Assembly: GCF_008704655.1 (NCBI RefSeq)
Contig: NZ_CP023688.1
Location: 2,728,001 to 2,792,000, forward strand
Direction of reading: 5' to 3'
DNA length: 64,000 bases
Source: Streptomyces rimosus
GTDB taxonomy: Bacteria > Actinomycetota > Actinomycetes > Streptomycetales > Streptomycetaceae
Shown here: one piece after another, positions 27,687 through 36,988 of the stretch
Layout of the letters: every line of letters starts with the position of its first letter
Position numbering within the stretch: position 1 is the stretch's first letter
Notes under the pieces: model-generated
Told to the model about the DNA's origin: nothing
Seen by the model: only the letters and a program-made list of their open reading frames with translations
The model's database searches: none
Position numbers and translations under genes: made by a program

Positions 27687-29102
27687 TTAGCCCATCTCCT
27701 CCAACGCCTTGCCCTTGGTCTCCTTCACGAATTTCAGCACGAAGGGGATCGAGAGCAGAGCGAAGACCGTGTAGATCACGTACGTACCCGAAAGGTTCCA
27801 GTCGGAAAGGCTCGGGAAGCTGGCCGTGATGGCCCAGTTGGCGATCCACTGCGCGCAGGCGGCGACACCGAGCGCGGCGGCGCGGATCTTGTTCGGGAAC
27901 ATCTCGCCGAGGAAGACCCACACCACGACACCCCAGGACAGGGCGAAGAAGAGCACGAAGGAGTGGGCGGCGATCAGGGCGACGGTGCCCTGCGCGGTCG
28001 GCAGCGTGTCGCCCGTCTTCGACGCGAAGGCCCATGCCTCCAGGGCGAGCGAGACGGCCATACCGGCGGAGCCGATCAGCGCCAGCGGACGGCGGCCGAT
28101 CTTGTCCACGAAGATCATCGCGATCACGGTGCCGATGATGTTGATGATCGAGGTGGTGAAGCTGTAGAAGAACGAGCTGCTCGGGTTGATGCCGACGGAC
28201 TGCCACAGCGTCGAGGAGTAGTAGAACGCCACGTTGATGCCGACGAGCTGCTGGAAGACCGACAGGCCGATACCGACCCAGACGATCGGCAGGAAGCCGG
28301 CCTTGCCGCCGAGCAGGTCCTTGAAGCTGGACTTGTGCTCCCGGCGCATCGCGTCCTTGATCTCCGCGACCCGGTGATCCAGGTCGACGGCCTGGCCCTC
28401 GACCTCGGCCAGCACCTCCTTGGCCTTGTCGGTCTTGCCGACGGAGATCAGGAAGCGGGGCGACTCGGGGATCGCGAACGAGAGCAGACCGTAGAGCAGG
28501 GCGGGCACGACCATCACGCCGAGCATCCACTGCCAGGCTTCCAGGCCCGCCAGCTTGCCGCGCTGGTCGCCGTCGGCGAGGTTGAGGATGCCCCAGTTCA
28601 CCAGCTGGGAGACGGCGATGCCGATGACGATCGCGGCCTGCTGGAAGGAGCCCAGCCGGCCCCGGTACGCGGGCGGCGCGACCTCGGCGATGTAGGCCGG
28701 GCCGATGACCGAGGCCATACCGATCGCGATGCCGCCCAGGACGCGCCACATGGCCAGGTCCCACAGGGCGAACGGCAGCGCGGAGCCGACCGCGCTGACG
28801 GTGAACAGCGCCGCGGCGATCTGCATGACCCGGATGCGGCCGATGCGGTCGGCGATCCGGCCCGCCGTGGCGGCACCGATGGCGCAGCCGATCAGCGCGA
28901 TGGCGATCACCTGGGCGAGCCCCGCGGAGCCCACCTCGTAACGGCCGCGGATCGCCTCGACCGCGCCGTTGATCACGGAGCTGTCGTAGCCGAAGAGGAA
29001 GCCGCCCATCGCGGCAGCCGCGGTGATGAAGATGACGTGGCCGAGGTGGTCCGGCTGGGCCTTGCGGCCCTCCGGAATCGTCGGCGGCGCGGTGCTGGTC
29101 AA
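27687..29102 (-). CDS. glcP: Glucose permease GlcP (MFS sugar porter)
   Basis: A 471-residue major-facilitator sugar:proton symporter with 12 expected membrane helices. Sugar-porter signatures are present: GGFLFGYDSSVINGA in helix 1, RIADRIGRIRVM after helix 2, PESPRFLIS after helix 6, QQLVGINVAFYYSS in helix 7 and DKIGRRPLALIG after helix 8. The locus between ftsY and smc corresponds to glcP1 of S. coelicolor, its main glucose uptake system, since these bacteria lack a glucose PTS. The start is an unusual TTG at 29102 with ggag six bases upstream. Candidate operators lie at 29183-29225. Confidence 0.9.
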   Translation of the reverse strand: MTSTAPPTIPEGRKAQPDHLGHVIFITAAAAMGGFLFGYDSSVINGAVEAIRGRYEVGSAGLAQVIAIALIGCAIGAATAGRIADRIGRIRVMQIAAALFTVSAVGSALPFALWDLAMWRVLGGIAIGMASVIGPAYIAEVAPPAYRGRLGSFQQAAIVIGIAVSQLVNWGILNLADGDQRGKLAGLEAWQWMLGVMVVPALLYGLLSFAIPESPRFLISVGKTDKAKEVLAEVEGQAVDLDHRVAEIKDAMRREHKSSFKDLLGGKAGFLPIVWVGIGLSVFQQLVGINVAFYYSSTLWQSVGINPSSSFFYSFTTSIINIIGTVIAMIFVDKIGRRPLALIGSAGMAVSLALEAWAFASKTGDTLPTAQGTVALIAAHSFVLFFALSWGVVVWVFLGEMFPNKIRAAALGVAACAQWIANWAITASFPSLSDWNLSGTYVIYTVFALLSIPFVLKFVKETKGKALEEMG

Positions 29103-29182
29103 CGTGTACTCCAGTGCCCGGCTGCGCTGCCGGGCGTAGGGGGCTGGCCCTTCCAGTGGCGCATAGGTTGGGGGTACCCACC

Positions 29183-29225
29183 ACTTGAAGGTAAAAGCAA
29201 CGTTGCAGACCCTATGCCTTCAAGT
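29183..29225. promoter_or_regulatory. Nested inverted repeats upstream of glcP
   Basis: An outer perfect 9-bp inverted repeat (acttgaagg at 29183-29191, ccttcaagt at 29217-29225) surrounds the perfect 10-bp palindrome gcaacgttgc at 29197-29206, whose central CG resembles LacI-family operators. Another ttcaagt lies at 29282. The block sits 80-125 bp before the glcP start, where sugar control would act. Confidence 0.55.
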
Positions 29226-29365
29226 TTCGAAGTCAATAGGTCGTGATGAATTTGTTTCGGCGCGACTTCCGGGGCAATGCGTTCAAGTTATGAACCGTAG
29301 CGGGCCGTAGTAATCGTGTATGTCACACCGAGTACCCGGCGCCGCGCCGGCTACCCGCCCCGCGC

Positions 29366-32300
29366 TCAGCGCAGCCGCTGGCTGATGACCTTCGAGACTC
29401 CGTCGCCCTGCATGGACACCCCGTACAGCGCGTCGGCGACCTCCATGGTCCGCTTCTGGTGCGTGATCACGATCAGCTGGGAGCTCTCCTGGAGCTCCTC
29501 CATGATCCCGATCAGCCGCTGCAGGTTGGTGTCGTCCAGCGCCGCCTCGACCTCGTCCATCACGTAGAACGGGCTGGGGCGCGCCTTGAAGATCGAGACC
29601 AGCAGGGCCACCGCGGTCAGCGACCGCTCGCCGCCGGACAGCAGCGACAGCCGCTTGACCTTCTTGCCCGGCGGGCGGGCCTCCACGTCCAGGCCGGTGG
29701 TGAGCATGTTGTCCGGGTCGGTCAGCACGAGCCGCCCCTCGCCGCCCGGGAACAGCCGCGCGAAGACGCCCTCGAACTCCCGCGCGGTGTCCCGGAACGC
29801 CTCCGTGAAGACCTGCTCCACGCGCTCGTCGACCTCCTTGACCACCCGGAGCAGGTCGGCGCGGGTCTTCTTCAAGTCTTCAAGCTGCTCACTGAGGAAC
29901 TGGTGGCGCTCCTCCAGGGCGGCGAACTCCTCCAGCGCGAGCGGGTTCACCTTCCCGAGCTGCTGATACGCCCGCTCGGCGGCCTTGAGCCGCTTCTCCT
30001 GCTCGGCCCGCACGTAGGCCACCGGCCGGTTGCGCGGGTGCTCCGGGTCCTCGGGCAGCTCCTCGCCCTGCGCGGCGGGGGACGGCGGTACGGGCTGGTC
30101 GGGGCCGTACTCGGCGGCCAGCGCGGCGGGCTCCACGCCCAGCTCCTCCAGCGCCTTTACCTCCAGCTGCTCGATGCGCATGCGCTTCTCCGCGCCCAGC
30201 ACCTCGCCCCGGTGCACCGAGTCGGTGAGCTTGTCCAGCTCCGCCTTCAGCTCCCGGCTCGCGTTGCGCTCGGCCACCAGGGCCTGTTCGCGCTCCTGCT
30301 TGGCCAGCTCGGCGGCCAGCCGCTCCTCCTCGGCCCGGACGACCGAGACCTCGACATGCGCCAGCAGCTGCCGCGCCCCGGAGGCGACCGCGGAGGCCAC
30401 CGCGGCCTCGTGCCGGGCCCGCGCGCGCCGCTGCTCGGCCCGGGCGCGCGCCTCGCGTTCGGCCCGCGCCGCCCGGTCCAGGCCGTCGGCCCGCCCCGCG
30501 AGCCCCTTGACCCGCTCCTCGTGCGTACGGACCTGGAGGCGCGCCTCCATCTCCGTCTGCCGCGCGTTGGCGCCGTCCGCGGCCAGCCGGTCCCGTACGG
30601 AGGTGTCCGGCTCCTCGTCGCCGGGCTCCTCCTCGGCCACCTCCAGCCGCGCGGCCAGCTCCTCGGCCTCCTCGGTCGCCCTGACGAGCGCCTCCTCGGC
30701 CTTGGCCACGGCGGCGGCCGAGCGCTCCGCCTCGTCGGCGGCGCCGCGCGCCTGCCCGCCGAGGCGGCCCAGGTCGCCCGCGACCCGGGACTTCTCGCGG
30801 TCCGCCGCGGTCCGCCGCTCCCCCAGTTCCTCGGCCAGTGCCGCGCACGCGTCGCGCCGCTGCCGGGCGGCTTCCTGAGCGGCTGTCAGCTCGGCGCAAC
30901 GCTCGCCCAGTTCGGCCGCCTCGGCCGCCGCCTCGTCGACGGACGCCTGCACCTCCAGCAGGCTCGGCGCGCCGGCCGAACCGCCCTGCGCGAAATGCGC
31001 TCCGAGGACGTCGCCTTCGGAGGTTACGGCCGTCAGATACGGCCGGGACGCCACCAGTTCCTCGGCGTCCTCCAACGTGGCGACGACCACGGTGTCCCGC
31101 AGCAGCCACCGCACGGAGCGCAGCAACTCCTCGGGGCCTTGCACCAGTTCGGCCGCGAGGGGCGGGCCTCCGGTGTCCGGGGTCCGTACCTCCTCGGACA
31201 CCGGGCCCGCCCCCAGCACCATGGCCGCACGCCCCGCGTCCTCCTTCCGGAGCAGGCGAATCGCTTCGGCTGCCGTGGCCGGGTCGGCCACCGCCACGGC
31301 GTCCGCCGCCGCGCCGAGCGCCGCCGCCACCGCCACTTCGTGGCCGGGCACCACGGTCAGCAGCTCGGCGGCCGGGCCGAGCAGGCCGGTCAACCGGCCA
31401 GCCGAGCCGAGCAGCGCGCCGGTCCCGTCCTTGCGGCGCAGCCCGAGGGCCAGGGCGTCGTGCCGGGCCGAGACCGCGGCGCGCTGCCGCTCCGCGGCCG
31501 TCAGCGCCTCCCGGGCGGCGGTCAGCGCGGCCTCCGCATCGGCCAGGTCCCGCTTCGCGTGGTCGTGCTGCCGCGACAGGTCGGCGTCGCCCGCGTCCAG
31601 CCCGTCGACCTCGGCCTTCAACGCCTCGTACTGCTCCTGGGCCTGTGCGGCGCGCTGCTGCGCCTCGTCCCGGGCGGCGGCCAGCCGGCCGATCTCGGCC
31701 TGGGCGGACGCGGCCCGGCCACGCGCCGCGGTGACCTGCCCGTGCAGCCGCGCCAGGCCCTCCCGCCGGTCCGCCAGGGCGCGCGCCGCGTCCCGCAGCC
31801 GCCGCTCCTCGTCCTGGAGCTGCCGCTCCAGCTCGGCGCGGTGCTCGGCGGTGTCCTCCAGCGCGCGGCTCGCCGCCTCCAGGGCGGCTTCCAACTCGGC
31901 TTCCTGCTCGCGGACCCGGGCCGCCTCCCGCTCCAGGTCCTCCGGGTCCCGGCCGCGCCGCTCCTCGGGCGGGGCGGTCGTCGCGCTCTTGACCCGTGCG
32001 TCGGCCAGCGAGACCGTGCCGCGCACCCGTTCGGCGAGCTGCGACAGTTCGTAGTACGTCTGCTGGGCCCGCTGGAGCCGGGGCGTGAGCGTACGCACCT
32101 CTTCCTCCAGGGCGGCCTCGCGTCGCGCAGCCTCCTTGAGCCGTTCCTCGGCGGCGTCCTTGCGCTGCTTGAGCGCGGCCTCGTCGGCGATCTCCGCGCG
32201 CAGCGCCTCGCGCAGCGTCACCAGGTCGTCCGCGAGCAGCCGCAGCCGGGCGTCGCGCAGGTCGGCCTGGATGACGGCGGCGCGGCGGGCCACCGCGGCC

Positions 32301-32923
32301 TGCCGGCCCAGCGGCTTGAGCTGGCGGCGCAGCTCGTCGGTGAGGTCCTGGACCCGCGCCAGGTTCGCCTTCATCGCCTCCAGCTTGCGCAGCGCCTTCT
32401 CCTTGCGCTTGCGGTGCTTGAGGACGCCGGCGGCCTCCTCGATGAAGGCGCGGCGGCCCATCGGGTCGGCGTGCAGGACGGAGTCGAGCTGGCCCTGTCC
32501 GACGATGACGTGCATCTCCCGGCCGATGCCGGAGTCCGACAGCAGCTCCTGGATGTCCAGCAGGCGGCAGGTGTCGCCGTTGATCTGGTACTCGCTGCCG
32601 CCGTTGCGGAACATCGTGCGGGTGATGGTGACCTCGGCGTACTCGATCGGCAGCGCGCCGTCGGCGTTGTCGATGGTCAGCGAGACCTCGGCGCGGCCCA
32701 GCGGCGGCCGGCCGGTGGTCCCGGCGAAGATCACGTCCTCCATCTTGCCGCCGCGCAGCGACTTGGCGCCCTGCTCGCCCATGACCCAGGACAGCGCGTC
32801 GACGACATTGGACTTGCCCGAGCCGTTGGGGCCCACGACACAGGTGATGCCGGGTTCGAAACGCAGTGTCGTGGCGGAGGCGAAGGACTTGAATCCCCGC
32901 AGTGTCAGGCTCTTGAGATGCAC
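29366..32923 (-). CDS. smc: Chromosome segregation ATPase Smc
   Basis: A 1185-residue condensin subunit. The N-terminal ATP domain starts VHLKSLTLRGFKSFASATTL with Walker A GPNGSGKSN at about residue 32; two long coiled coils (about 165-500 and 660-1000) flank a hinge (about 505-640) including LLGPAAELLTVVPGHEVAVAAALG; the C-terminal domain has the signature LSGGERSLTAVALL and Walker B YVMDEVEAALDD. GTG 32923 gives the length known for streptomycete Smc; the frame extends 56 residues upstream without conservation. Works with ScpA/ScpB in compaction and segregation during sporulation. Confidence 0.95.
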   Translation of the reverse strand: MHLKSLTLRGFKSFASATTLRFEPGITCVVGPNGSGKSNVVDALSWVMGEQGAKSLRGGKMEDVIFAGTTGRPPLGRAEVSLTIDNADGALPIEYAEVTITRTMFRNGGSEYQINGDTCRLLDIQELLSDSGIGREMHVIVGQGQLDSVLHADPMGRRAFIEEAAGVLKHRKRKEKALRKLEAMKANLARVQDLTDELRRQLKPLGRQAAVARRAAVIQADLRDARLRLLADDLVTLREALRAEIADEAALKQRKDAAEERLKEAARREAALEEEVRTLTPRLQRAQQTYYELSQLAERVRGTVSLADARVKSATTAPPEERRGRDPEDLEREAARVREQEAELEAALEAASRALEDTAEHRAELERQLQDEERRLRDAARALADRREGLARLHGQVTAARGRAASAQAEIGRLAAARDEAQQRAAQAQEQYEALKAEVDGLDAGDADLSRQHDHAKRDLADAEAALTAAREALTAAERQRAAVSARHDALALGLRRKDGTGALLGSAGRLTGLLGPAAELLTVVPGHEVAVAAALGAAADAVAVADPATAAEAIRLLRKEDAGRAAMVLGAGPVSEEVRTPDTGGPPLAAELVQGPEELLRSVRWLLRDTVVVATLEDAEELVASRPYLTAVTSEGDVLGAHFAQGGSAGAPSLLEVQASVDEAAAEAAELGERCAELTAAQEAARQRRDACAALAEELGERRTAADREKSRVAGDLGRLGGQARGAADEAERSAAAVAKAEEALVRATEEAEELAARLEVAEEEPGDEEPDTSVRDRLAADGANARQTEMEARLQVRTHEERVKGLAGRADGLDRAARAEREARARAEQRRARARHEAAVASAVASGARQLLAHVEVSVVRAEEERLAAELAKQEREQALVAERNASRELKAELDKLTDSVHRGEVLGAEKRMRIEQLEVKALEELGVEPAALAAEYGPDQPVPPSPAAQGEELPEDPEHPRNRPVAYVRAEQEKRLKAAERAYQQLGKVNPLALEEFAALEERHQFLSEQLEDLKKTRADLLRVVKEVDERVEQVFTEAFRDTAREFEGVFARLFPGGEGRLVLTDPDNMLTTGLDVEARPPGKKVKRLSLLSGGERSLTAVALLVSIFKARPSPFYVMDEVEAALDDTNLQRLIGIMEELQESSQLIVITHQKRTMEVADALYGVSMQGDGVSKVISQRLR

Positions 32924-33225
32924 GCCGTTGGACTCTACCGGCCGGTCGCCGCCGGATAACGCCCGGCACGAGGGCCCGTCGGCGACCGGTCCGGGAGGCG
33001 CGTCCGGCGCGGTCCGCGCGCCGCGGACGGTACGTCCGCTCCCCTCACACCTATTCGATTTCGGTTTCGCCGCTGAAGGCGCAGGGCACATCAGACGATG
33101 AGGGTGCCGCGGGACGGAAGAGAAAACGGCGCAAACGACGAAGGGACGCCGAAGCGTCCCTTGAAGATCTTGCTAGCGGTGCCTCAAGCGGCTGGCGAAC
33201 AGCCCGTCGGCCCCGGGGGATGGGG
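32924..33225. other. Gap between smc and a small coiled-coil gene
   Basis: About 300 bases with no gene seen. It contains the smc promoter region on the minus strand and the 3' end of the small gene to the right. I could not pick out a clear promoter. Confidence 0.4.
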
Positions 33226-33432
33226 TCAGGTGAGCGCGGGCTCCGCCTGGGGTACGTCGATGCTCTCCAGCATCGAGTCGTCGTGACGTGCGGCAGCGGA
33301 CAGCATGTCGTTCTCGGCCTGCATCCGGAAGAGCTCGGATTCCAGGTCCTGGACGCGCTGCTGAAGCCGTCGCATCTCGGAGAGGACTCGGGGGTCGGAG
33401 CCGCCGACGTAACCGAGAAGCGCCTTTGCCAT
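33226..33432 (-). CDS. Small conserved actinobacterial coiled-coil protein
   Basis: A 68-residue protein starting MAKALLGYVGGSDPRVLSEMRRLQ at ATG 33432 (ggagga upstream). Residues about 10-45 form a heptad-like coiled coil (LQQRVQDLESELFRMQAEND). Similar short proteins sit next to smc and acyP in Streptomyces. No known function; one could propose a scaffold or partner role, but nothing here shows it. A -10-like gataat on the minus strand at 33509-33514 may drive it, giving a leader of about 70 bases. Confidence 0.7.
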   Translation of the reverse strand: MAKALLGYVGGSDPRVLSEMRRLQQRVQDLESELFRMQAENDMLSAAARHDDSMLESIDVPQAEPALT

Positions 33433-33813
33433 GATGGATGGTCCTCCACACTGAGTGACCGACCGAAGCGGTGTGGGTCGTGAGGGATTCGCACCCGCGG
33501 TGCTTGTCATTATCCTGCGAGCTCAATGCCAAACAGCTAAGGTGCGCGGGGCTTCCAGAGTCTCACCAAAAGGTTTGAGGGTCAACACGATCACGCCCCG
33601 TATCCTTGGGCGCCCGGGAGCCCACGGTCACGGCAACGCCGGACCGGCTCCCCAGAAAAGCGCCTCGGGGGCGTGGAGATCATCCTTACAGCGGCAGCCT
33701 TCCATGGGTCGGCCCAGTTGGCAACCACCAGGTCATGACTGCATTGTGCATGTGACGGGGACACGCGAAACCGACCCGCGGGCCGGTTCGCGTATCCCCG
33801 GCGCCGCAGCGGG
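33433..33813. other. Gap between acyP and the small coiled-coil gene
   Basis: No gene supported. It contains the candidate -10 at 33509-33514 (minus strand) and a hairpin at 33764-33792 just after acyP. The rest is ordinary GC-rich sequence. Confidence 0.4.
33764..33792 (-). terminator. Probable terminator after acyP
   Basis: cgcgaaaccgacccgc pairs with gcgggccggttcgcg with one bulged A and one G-U, 22 bases beyond the acyP stop. No clear U-tract. Confidence 0.5.
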
Positions 33814-34095
33814 TCAGCGGATCGCGAAGCCGTCGTAACCGCCGCGCGGAGTGTCCCAGATCTCAGTCACCCCTTCGACACGCCCGGGCGTGTCGCCGTT
33901 CCGCAGCCACTCCAGAAGCTCTTCGCAGCGCTCGCGCGCACCCTCGGCGACGACCTGCACCCGGCCGTCGCCGAGGTTGGAGGCGAAACCGGCAAGGCCG
34001 CCGATGCGCAGGGCGTTGGCCCGGGTGAACCACCGGAAGCCGACACCTTGGACCCGGCCGCGCACCCAGGCCGTCAGGCGGACATCTTCGTTCAT
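33814..34095 (-). CDS. acyP: Acylphosphatase
   Basis: A 93-residue enzyme hydrolysing carboxyl-phosphate bonds. The catalytic motif [18 protein letters not shown] (about residues 10-27) includes the phosphate-binding loop and R22-equivalent, and the catalytic asparagine lies in [17 protein letters not shown] (about 36-52). Length and order are as in the small cytosolic family. Its usual place is beside smc in Streptomyces. Divergent from the CAP-domain gene to its right. Confidence 0.95.
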   Translation of the reverse strand: MNEDVRLTAWVRGRVQGVGFRWFTRANALRIGGLAGFASNLGDGRVQVVAEGARERCEELLEWLRNGDTPGRVEGVTEIWDTPRGGYDGFAIR

Positions 34096-34229
34096 GTCTG
34101 CACGTTAACCGGCCAATTGCCCGGCGAGCACATCCGCCCCGCACGGCATGGCGTACAGTCGCCCGGCAACGGGCTCACCCTTACGGGTGAGGCTCGTTGA
34201 CGCTCGTGTGGACAGAAGGAAGGCAGTGG

Positions 34230-35210
34230 ATGGGCCGCCATCGACGCTCCGCTCCCGCATCGCCCGAAGCCGCCGGAGCCGCTGAATCCGGAGCCGCGGA
34301 ACGAACCGGGACCCCGGCCGCCGCGCACCCCGCGTCCGCCGGCCGCCACCGCGGCCACCGCTCCGCGCGCGACCGGCGCACCGCTCCGGTGCGCACCGGA
34401 CTGCTCGGCGCCTCGGCCGCCGTGGCGATGGGTGCCGTCGCCGTCGCCTCGGGGCTGCTGCCCGGCGGCAGCCAGTACGACTGGAGCGGCAACGGCGGTG
34501 CCGGGGAACGCGTACGCGCGGGCTCCCTGCCGACCGCGCCGACGCGCGACGCGGCGTCCGTGACGCCCTCGGACCGCGGCACCGGCCAGGCCAGCCGCGG
34601 CGAGGACCGCCCCGGTATCCCGGAGCGGGAACGCCCCACACCCGCCGCCACCCCGTCGGCTCCCCAAACCTCCCGGCAGCCCTCCGAGCCCCCCGACACC
34701 AGCAGTGGCCCCGGCGCGGGCACCGGCACCGGCGCCGACCGGGACCGTACGGAACGGCCGGGCCGTACGGTCCCGTCCTCCGCCGCGCCCCCGAAAAGCA
34801 CCGCGAGCGCCACCGCCGCGCCGGGCGCCAAGCCCGCGACCGCCGAATCCCAGGTGCTGACGCTGGTCAACCAGGAGCGCGCCAAGGCCGGCTGCTCCCC
34901 GCTGACCGCCGACCGCCAACTGGGCGATCTGGCCCGCGACTTCAGTGCCGACATGGCACGCCGCGACTTCTTCGACCACACCGACCCGGACGGCCGCAGC
35001 CCGTGGGACCGGGCCAAGGCCGCGGGCATAGACGGTCTCGGCGGCGAGAACATAGCCCGCGGCCAGGCCGACGCCCGCGCGGTGATGGACACCTGGATGC
35101 ACAGCTCCGGGCACCGCGCCAACATCCTCAACTGTGAGTACAAGACCCTGGGAGTCGGCGCCCACTTCGGCTCCGGCGGCCCTTGGTGGACGCAGGACTT
35201 CGGGTTCTGA
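34230..35210 (+). CDS. Exported CAP/SCP-domain protein
   Basis: A 326-residue protein from ATG 34230 (agaagga upstream). Residues about 45-75 hold an arginine-rich stretch and one hydrophobic segment (GLLGASAAVAMGAVAVASGLL) that would be a signal anchor. A long Pro/Ser/Thr/Gly-rich linker (about 80-205) leads to a C-terminal CAP domain (about 208-326): VLTLVNQERAKAGC, FFDHTDPDGRSPWDR, GGENIARG and MHSSGHRANILNCEYKTLGVG. The CAP cavity His and Glu residues (FFDHT, GEN, GHRAN) are present. Secreted CAP proteins are common in actinomycetes and their activity is uncertain. Confidence 0.88.
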   Translation: MGRHRRSAPASPEAAGAAESGAAERTGTPAAAHPASAGRHRGHRSARDRRTAPVRTGLLGASAAVAMGAVAVASGLLPGGSQYDWSGNGGAGERVRAGSLPTAPTRDAASVTPSDRGTGQASRGEDRPGIPERERPTPAATPSAPQTSRQPSEPPDTSSGPGAGTGTGADRDRTERPGRTVPSSAAPPKSTASATAAPGAKPATAESQVLTLVNQERAKAGCSPLTADRQLGDLARDFSADMARRDFFDHTDPDGRSPWDRAKAAGIDGLGGENIARGQADARAVMDTWMHSSGHRANILNCEYKTLGVGAHFGSGGPWWTQDFGF

Positions 35211-35301
35211 TCCGGCCTGGGCAGGCAGCGGCGGACCGTCCTTCTCCGGCCGGGGCGGGCAGCCGCGGGCCGACCTCTCCGGCCGGGTGTCCGGCGGCGG
35301 G

Positions 35302-35538
35302 TCAGTCCTCCGCGGACTCGGGCAGGCTCTCCCACTCCGGCCCGTCGCGGTAGAGCTCGTAGTCGTGCTCGGCGGCGATCTCCTCCGCGTGGGCGCGGCT
35401 GCGCACGGTGACCTCGTGCCGCTCGCTGACCACCTCTCCGTGTACGCCGCCTTCTTCGACCACCTCGATCGCGTGTGTCTCGTACACGACGCTGCCGGGC
35501 GCCGTCGAGCTCCAGACCAGATGCATGCTCGTCGCCAT
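35302..35538 (-). CDS. Small conserved hypothetical protein
   Basis: A 78-residue acidic protein (MATSMHLVWSSTAPGSVVYE...LPESAED) with two predicted beta strands and a helix. Codon use is typical, and a small gene occupies this place in related genomes. No motif suggests a function. Confidence 0.6.
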   Translation of the reverse strand: MATSMHLVWSSTAPGSVVYETHAIEVVEEGGVHGEVVSERHEVTVRSRAHAEEIAAEHDYELYRDGPEWESLPESAED

Positions 35539-35723
35539 CGGATCCCAACCTCCGAAGGTATGGCCCCCTGGCTACAGGGTCGCATCTCCATCCGTACGAA
35601 AGCACGCGTATGCGGGTGGGTCGGCGTGTACAGGTCCCCGCGTACGAGTGGCACGCGCGGAACGGGGCGCGCGGGCCGGGCGCGAACCTCGCCCGCGGGC
35701 GCCCGGCACCGGCGGGTGGCGGA

Positions 35724-36377
35724 TCAGGCGGCGACCGCGGCTCGGCCGGCGGCGTAGACCGCGGCCTGGGCGGCGACCCGGCGGCCGAGGTGGTCGGCGG
35801 TGGCTATGTCGGCCTTGTGGACGCCGTCCGGACCACGGTCACTGTCGGTCTGCGCGCCGGCGCCCAGGAAGATGCCGAGACGGTTGAGGTCGTTCTCCGA
35901 AGCGGTGGAGGAGTTCCAGCCGGGCAGCAGGCCGAGGCTGACCCAGTGCATGCCGTGCTGGGCGGCCAGCACGGTGAAGAACTGCAGGGTGTGCAGCTTG
36001 TCGCCGCTCTTGGAGCCGGAGTTGGTGAAGCCCGCCGCGAGCTTGTCCTGCCAGGCGCGGGTCGCCCAGCGCTTCGAGGTGGCCTCGGCGAAGACATGGA
36101 AGGCGCCGGACGCGGTGCCCATGTAGGTCGGCGAGCCGAAGACGATCGCGTCGGCGGCGTCGAGCAGGCCCCACTGCTCCTCGGTGATCTCATCGACCTT
36201 GACCAGGTGGACGGTCGCCCCGGCATCGGCGGCACCGTCGCGCACCGCCTCGGCGAGCACCGCGGTGTGGCCGAACCCCGAGTGGTAGGCGACGGCGACG
36301 ACGGGCGGGACGGCAACGGCCGGAGAAGCGGGGGAAGGAGAGGCGGCGGAAGAAGCGGACGGGGCGGGCGTGGTCAT
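35724..36377 (-). CDS. Flavodoxin-fold NAD(P)H:quinone oxidoreductase-like protein
   Basis: A 217-residue WrbA-like flavoprotein. After an Ala/Pro/Ser-rich start it has AVAYHSGFGHTAVLAEAV (FMN phosphate loop, about residues 28-45), then DAIVFGSPTYMGTASGAFHVF (about 85-105), and KLAAGFTNSGSKSGDKLHTL, all as in the flavodoxin/WrbA family that reduces quinones with NAD(P)H. ATG 36377 follows aggag. It is divergent from an HxlR regulator over 118 bp, a common arrangement in which the regulator senses quinones or electrophiles and controls the reductase. Confidence 0.88.
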   Translation of the reverse strand: MTTPAPSASSAASPSPASPAVAVPPVVAVAYHSGFGHTAVLAEAVRDGAADAGATVHLVKVDEITEEQWGLLDAADAIVFGSPTYMGTASGAFHVFAEATSKRWATRAWQDKLAAGFTNSGSKSGDKLHTLQFFTVLAAQHGMHWVSLGLLPGWNSSTASENDLNRLGIFLGAGAQTDSDRGPDGVHKADIATADHLGRRVAAQAAVYAAGRAAVAA

Positions 36378-36420
36378 GGCGGAACTCCTGACGTTCGTGC
36401 CACGCCGAGCGGCGCGGTCA

Positions 36421-36456
36421 ACTAACCAAAGGAAAGCACTAACTTCTAGAAAGCGC
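36421..36456. promoter_or_regulatory. Candidate HxlR operator between the divergent genes
   Basis: The AT-rich stretch holds direct repeats actaac (36421, 36438) and gaaagc (36432, 36449) and the palindrome ttctagaa at 36444-36451. HxlR proteins bind short repeats in such divergent regions. Confidence 0.45.
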
Positions 36457-36495
36457 AATGGGCTGGTGAGCGCTGTGCGGGAGTACGCTGGTGGT

Positions 36496-36930
36496 ATGAC
36501 GCATCAGGGCAGCTTGCAGCAGGTGTCGCAGGTCCCGGACGTCGGGACGGACCTGGCGACGGACGTGGCGTTCGACGTCTTCGCGCGGACGTGTCCGTCC
36601 CGCGACACGCTCAAGCACGTCACCGACCGCTGGGGCAGCCTGACGCTGGGCGCGCTGCACGACGGCACGTTCCGCTTCAACGAGCTGCGGCGGCGGGTGG
36701 ACGGCGTCAGCGAGAAGATGCTGTCGCAGACGCTGCACGCCCTGGAGCGCGACGGACTGGTGCGCCGCGAGGCCCAGCAGACCAACCCGCCGCGGGTGGA
36801 CTACGAACTGACCCCGTTGGGGCGGGAGGTGGCCGAGCGGCTGCTGGGGCTCATCGACCTGGTGGAAAGCCGGATGCCGGCAGTGCTGGCGGCACGGGAG
36901 CAGTACGACTCGGCGCGCGCGGACGCCTGA
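36496..36930 (+). CDS. HxlR-family transcriptional regulator
   Basis: A 144-residue winged-helix regulator. The HxlR core is clear: CPSRDTLKHVTDRWGSLTLGALHDGTFRFNELRRRV (about residues 33-68, with Cys33 placed like the redox-sensing cysteine of YodB/HypR type members), then SEKMLSQTLHALERDGLVRR and VDYELTPLGREV. Probably senses quinones or oxidants and represses the divergent flavoprotein gene. ATG 36496 has no strong ribosome site, so the start is likely but not certain. Confidence 0.9.
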   Translation: MTHQGSLQQVSQVPDVGTDLATDVAFDVFARTCPSRDTLKHVTDRWGSLTLGALHDGTFRFNELRRRVDGVSEKMLSQTLHALERDGLVRREAQQTNPPRVDYELTPLGREVAERLLGLIDLVESRMPAVLAAREQYDSARADA

Positions 36931-36988
36931 GGCCGGCCCCCCGCAGTAGACACAACGCCCCCTATAAAGCCCTGCTGCTAAAGCCCCA

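Noticed and set aside
29459..32959. A 1166-codon open frame on the plus strand
   Set aside because: It lies opposite smc and has the arginine/leucine/glycine bias of a GC-driven shadow frame; the minus strand encodes an intact Smc.
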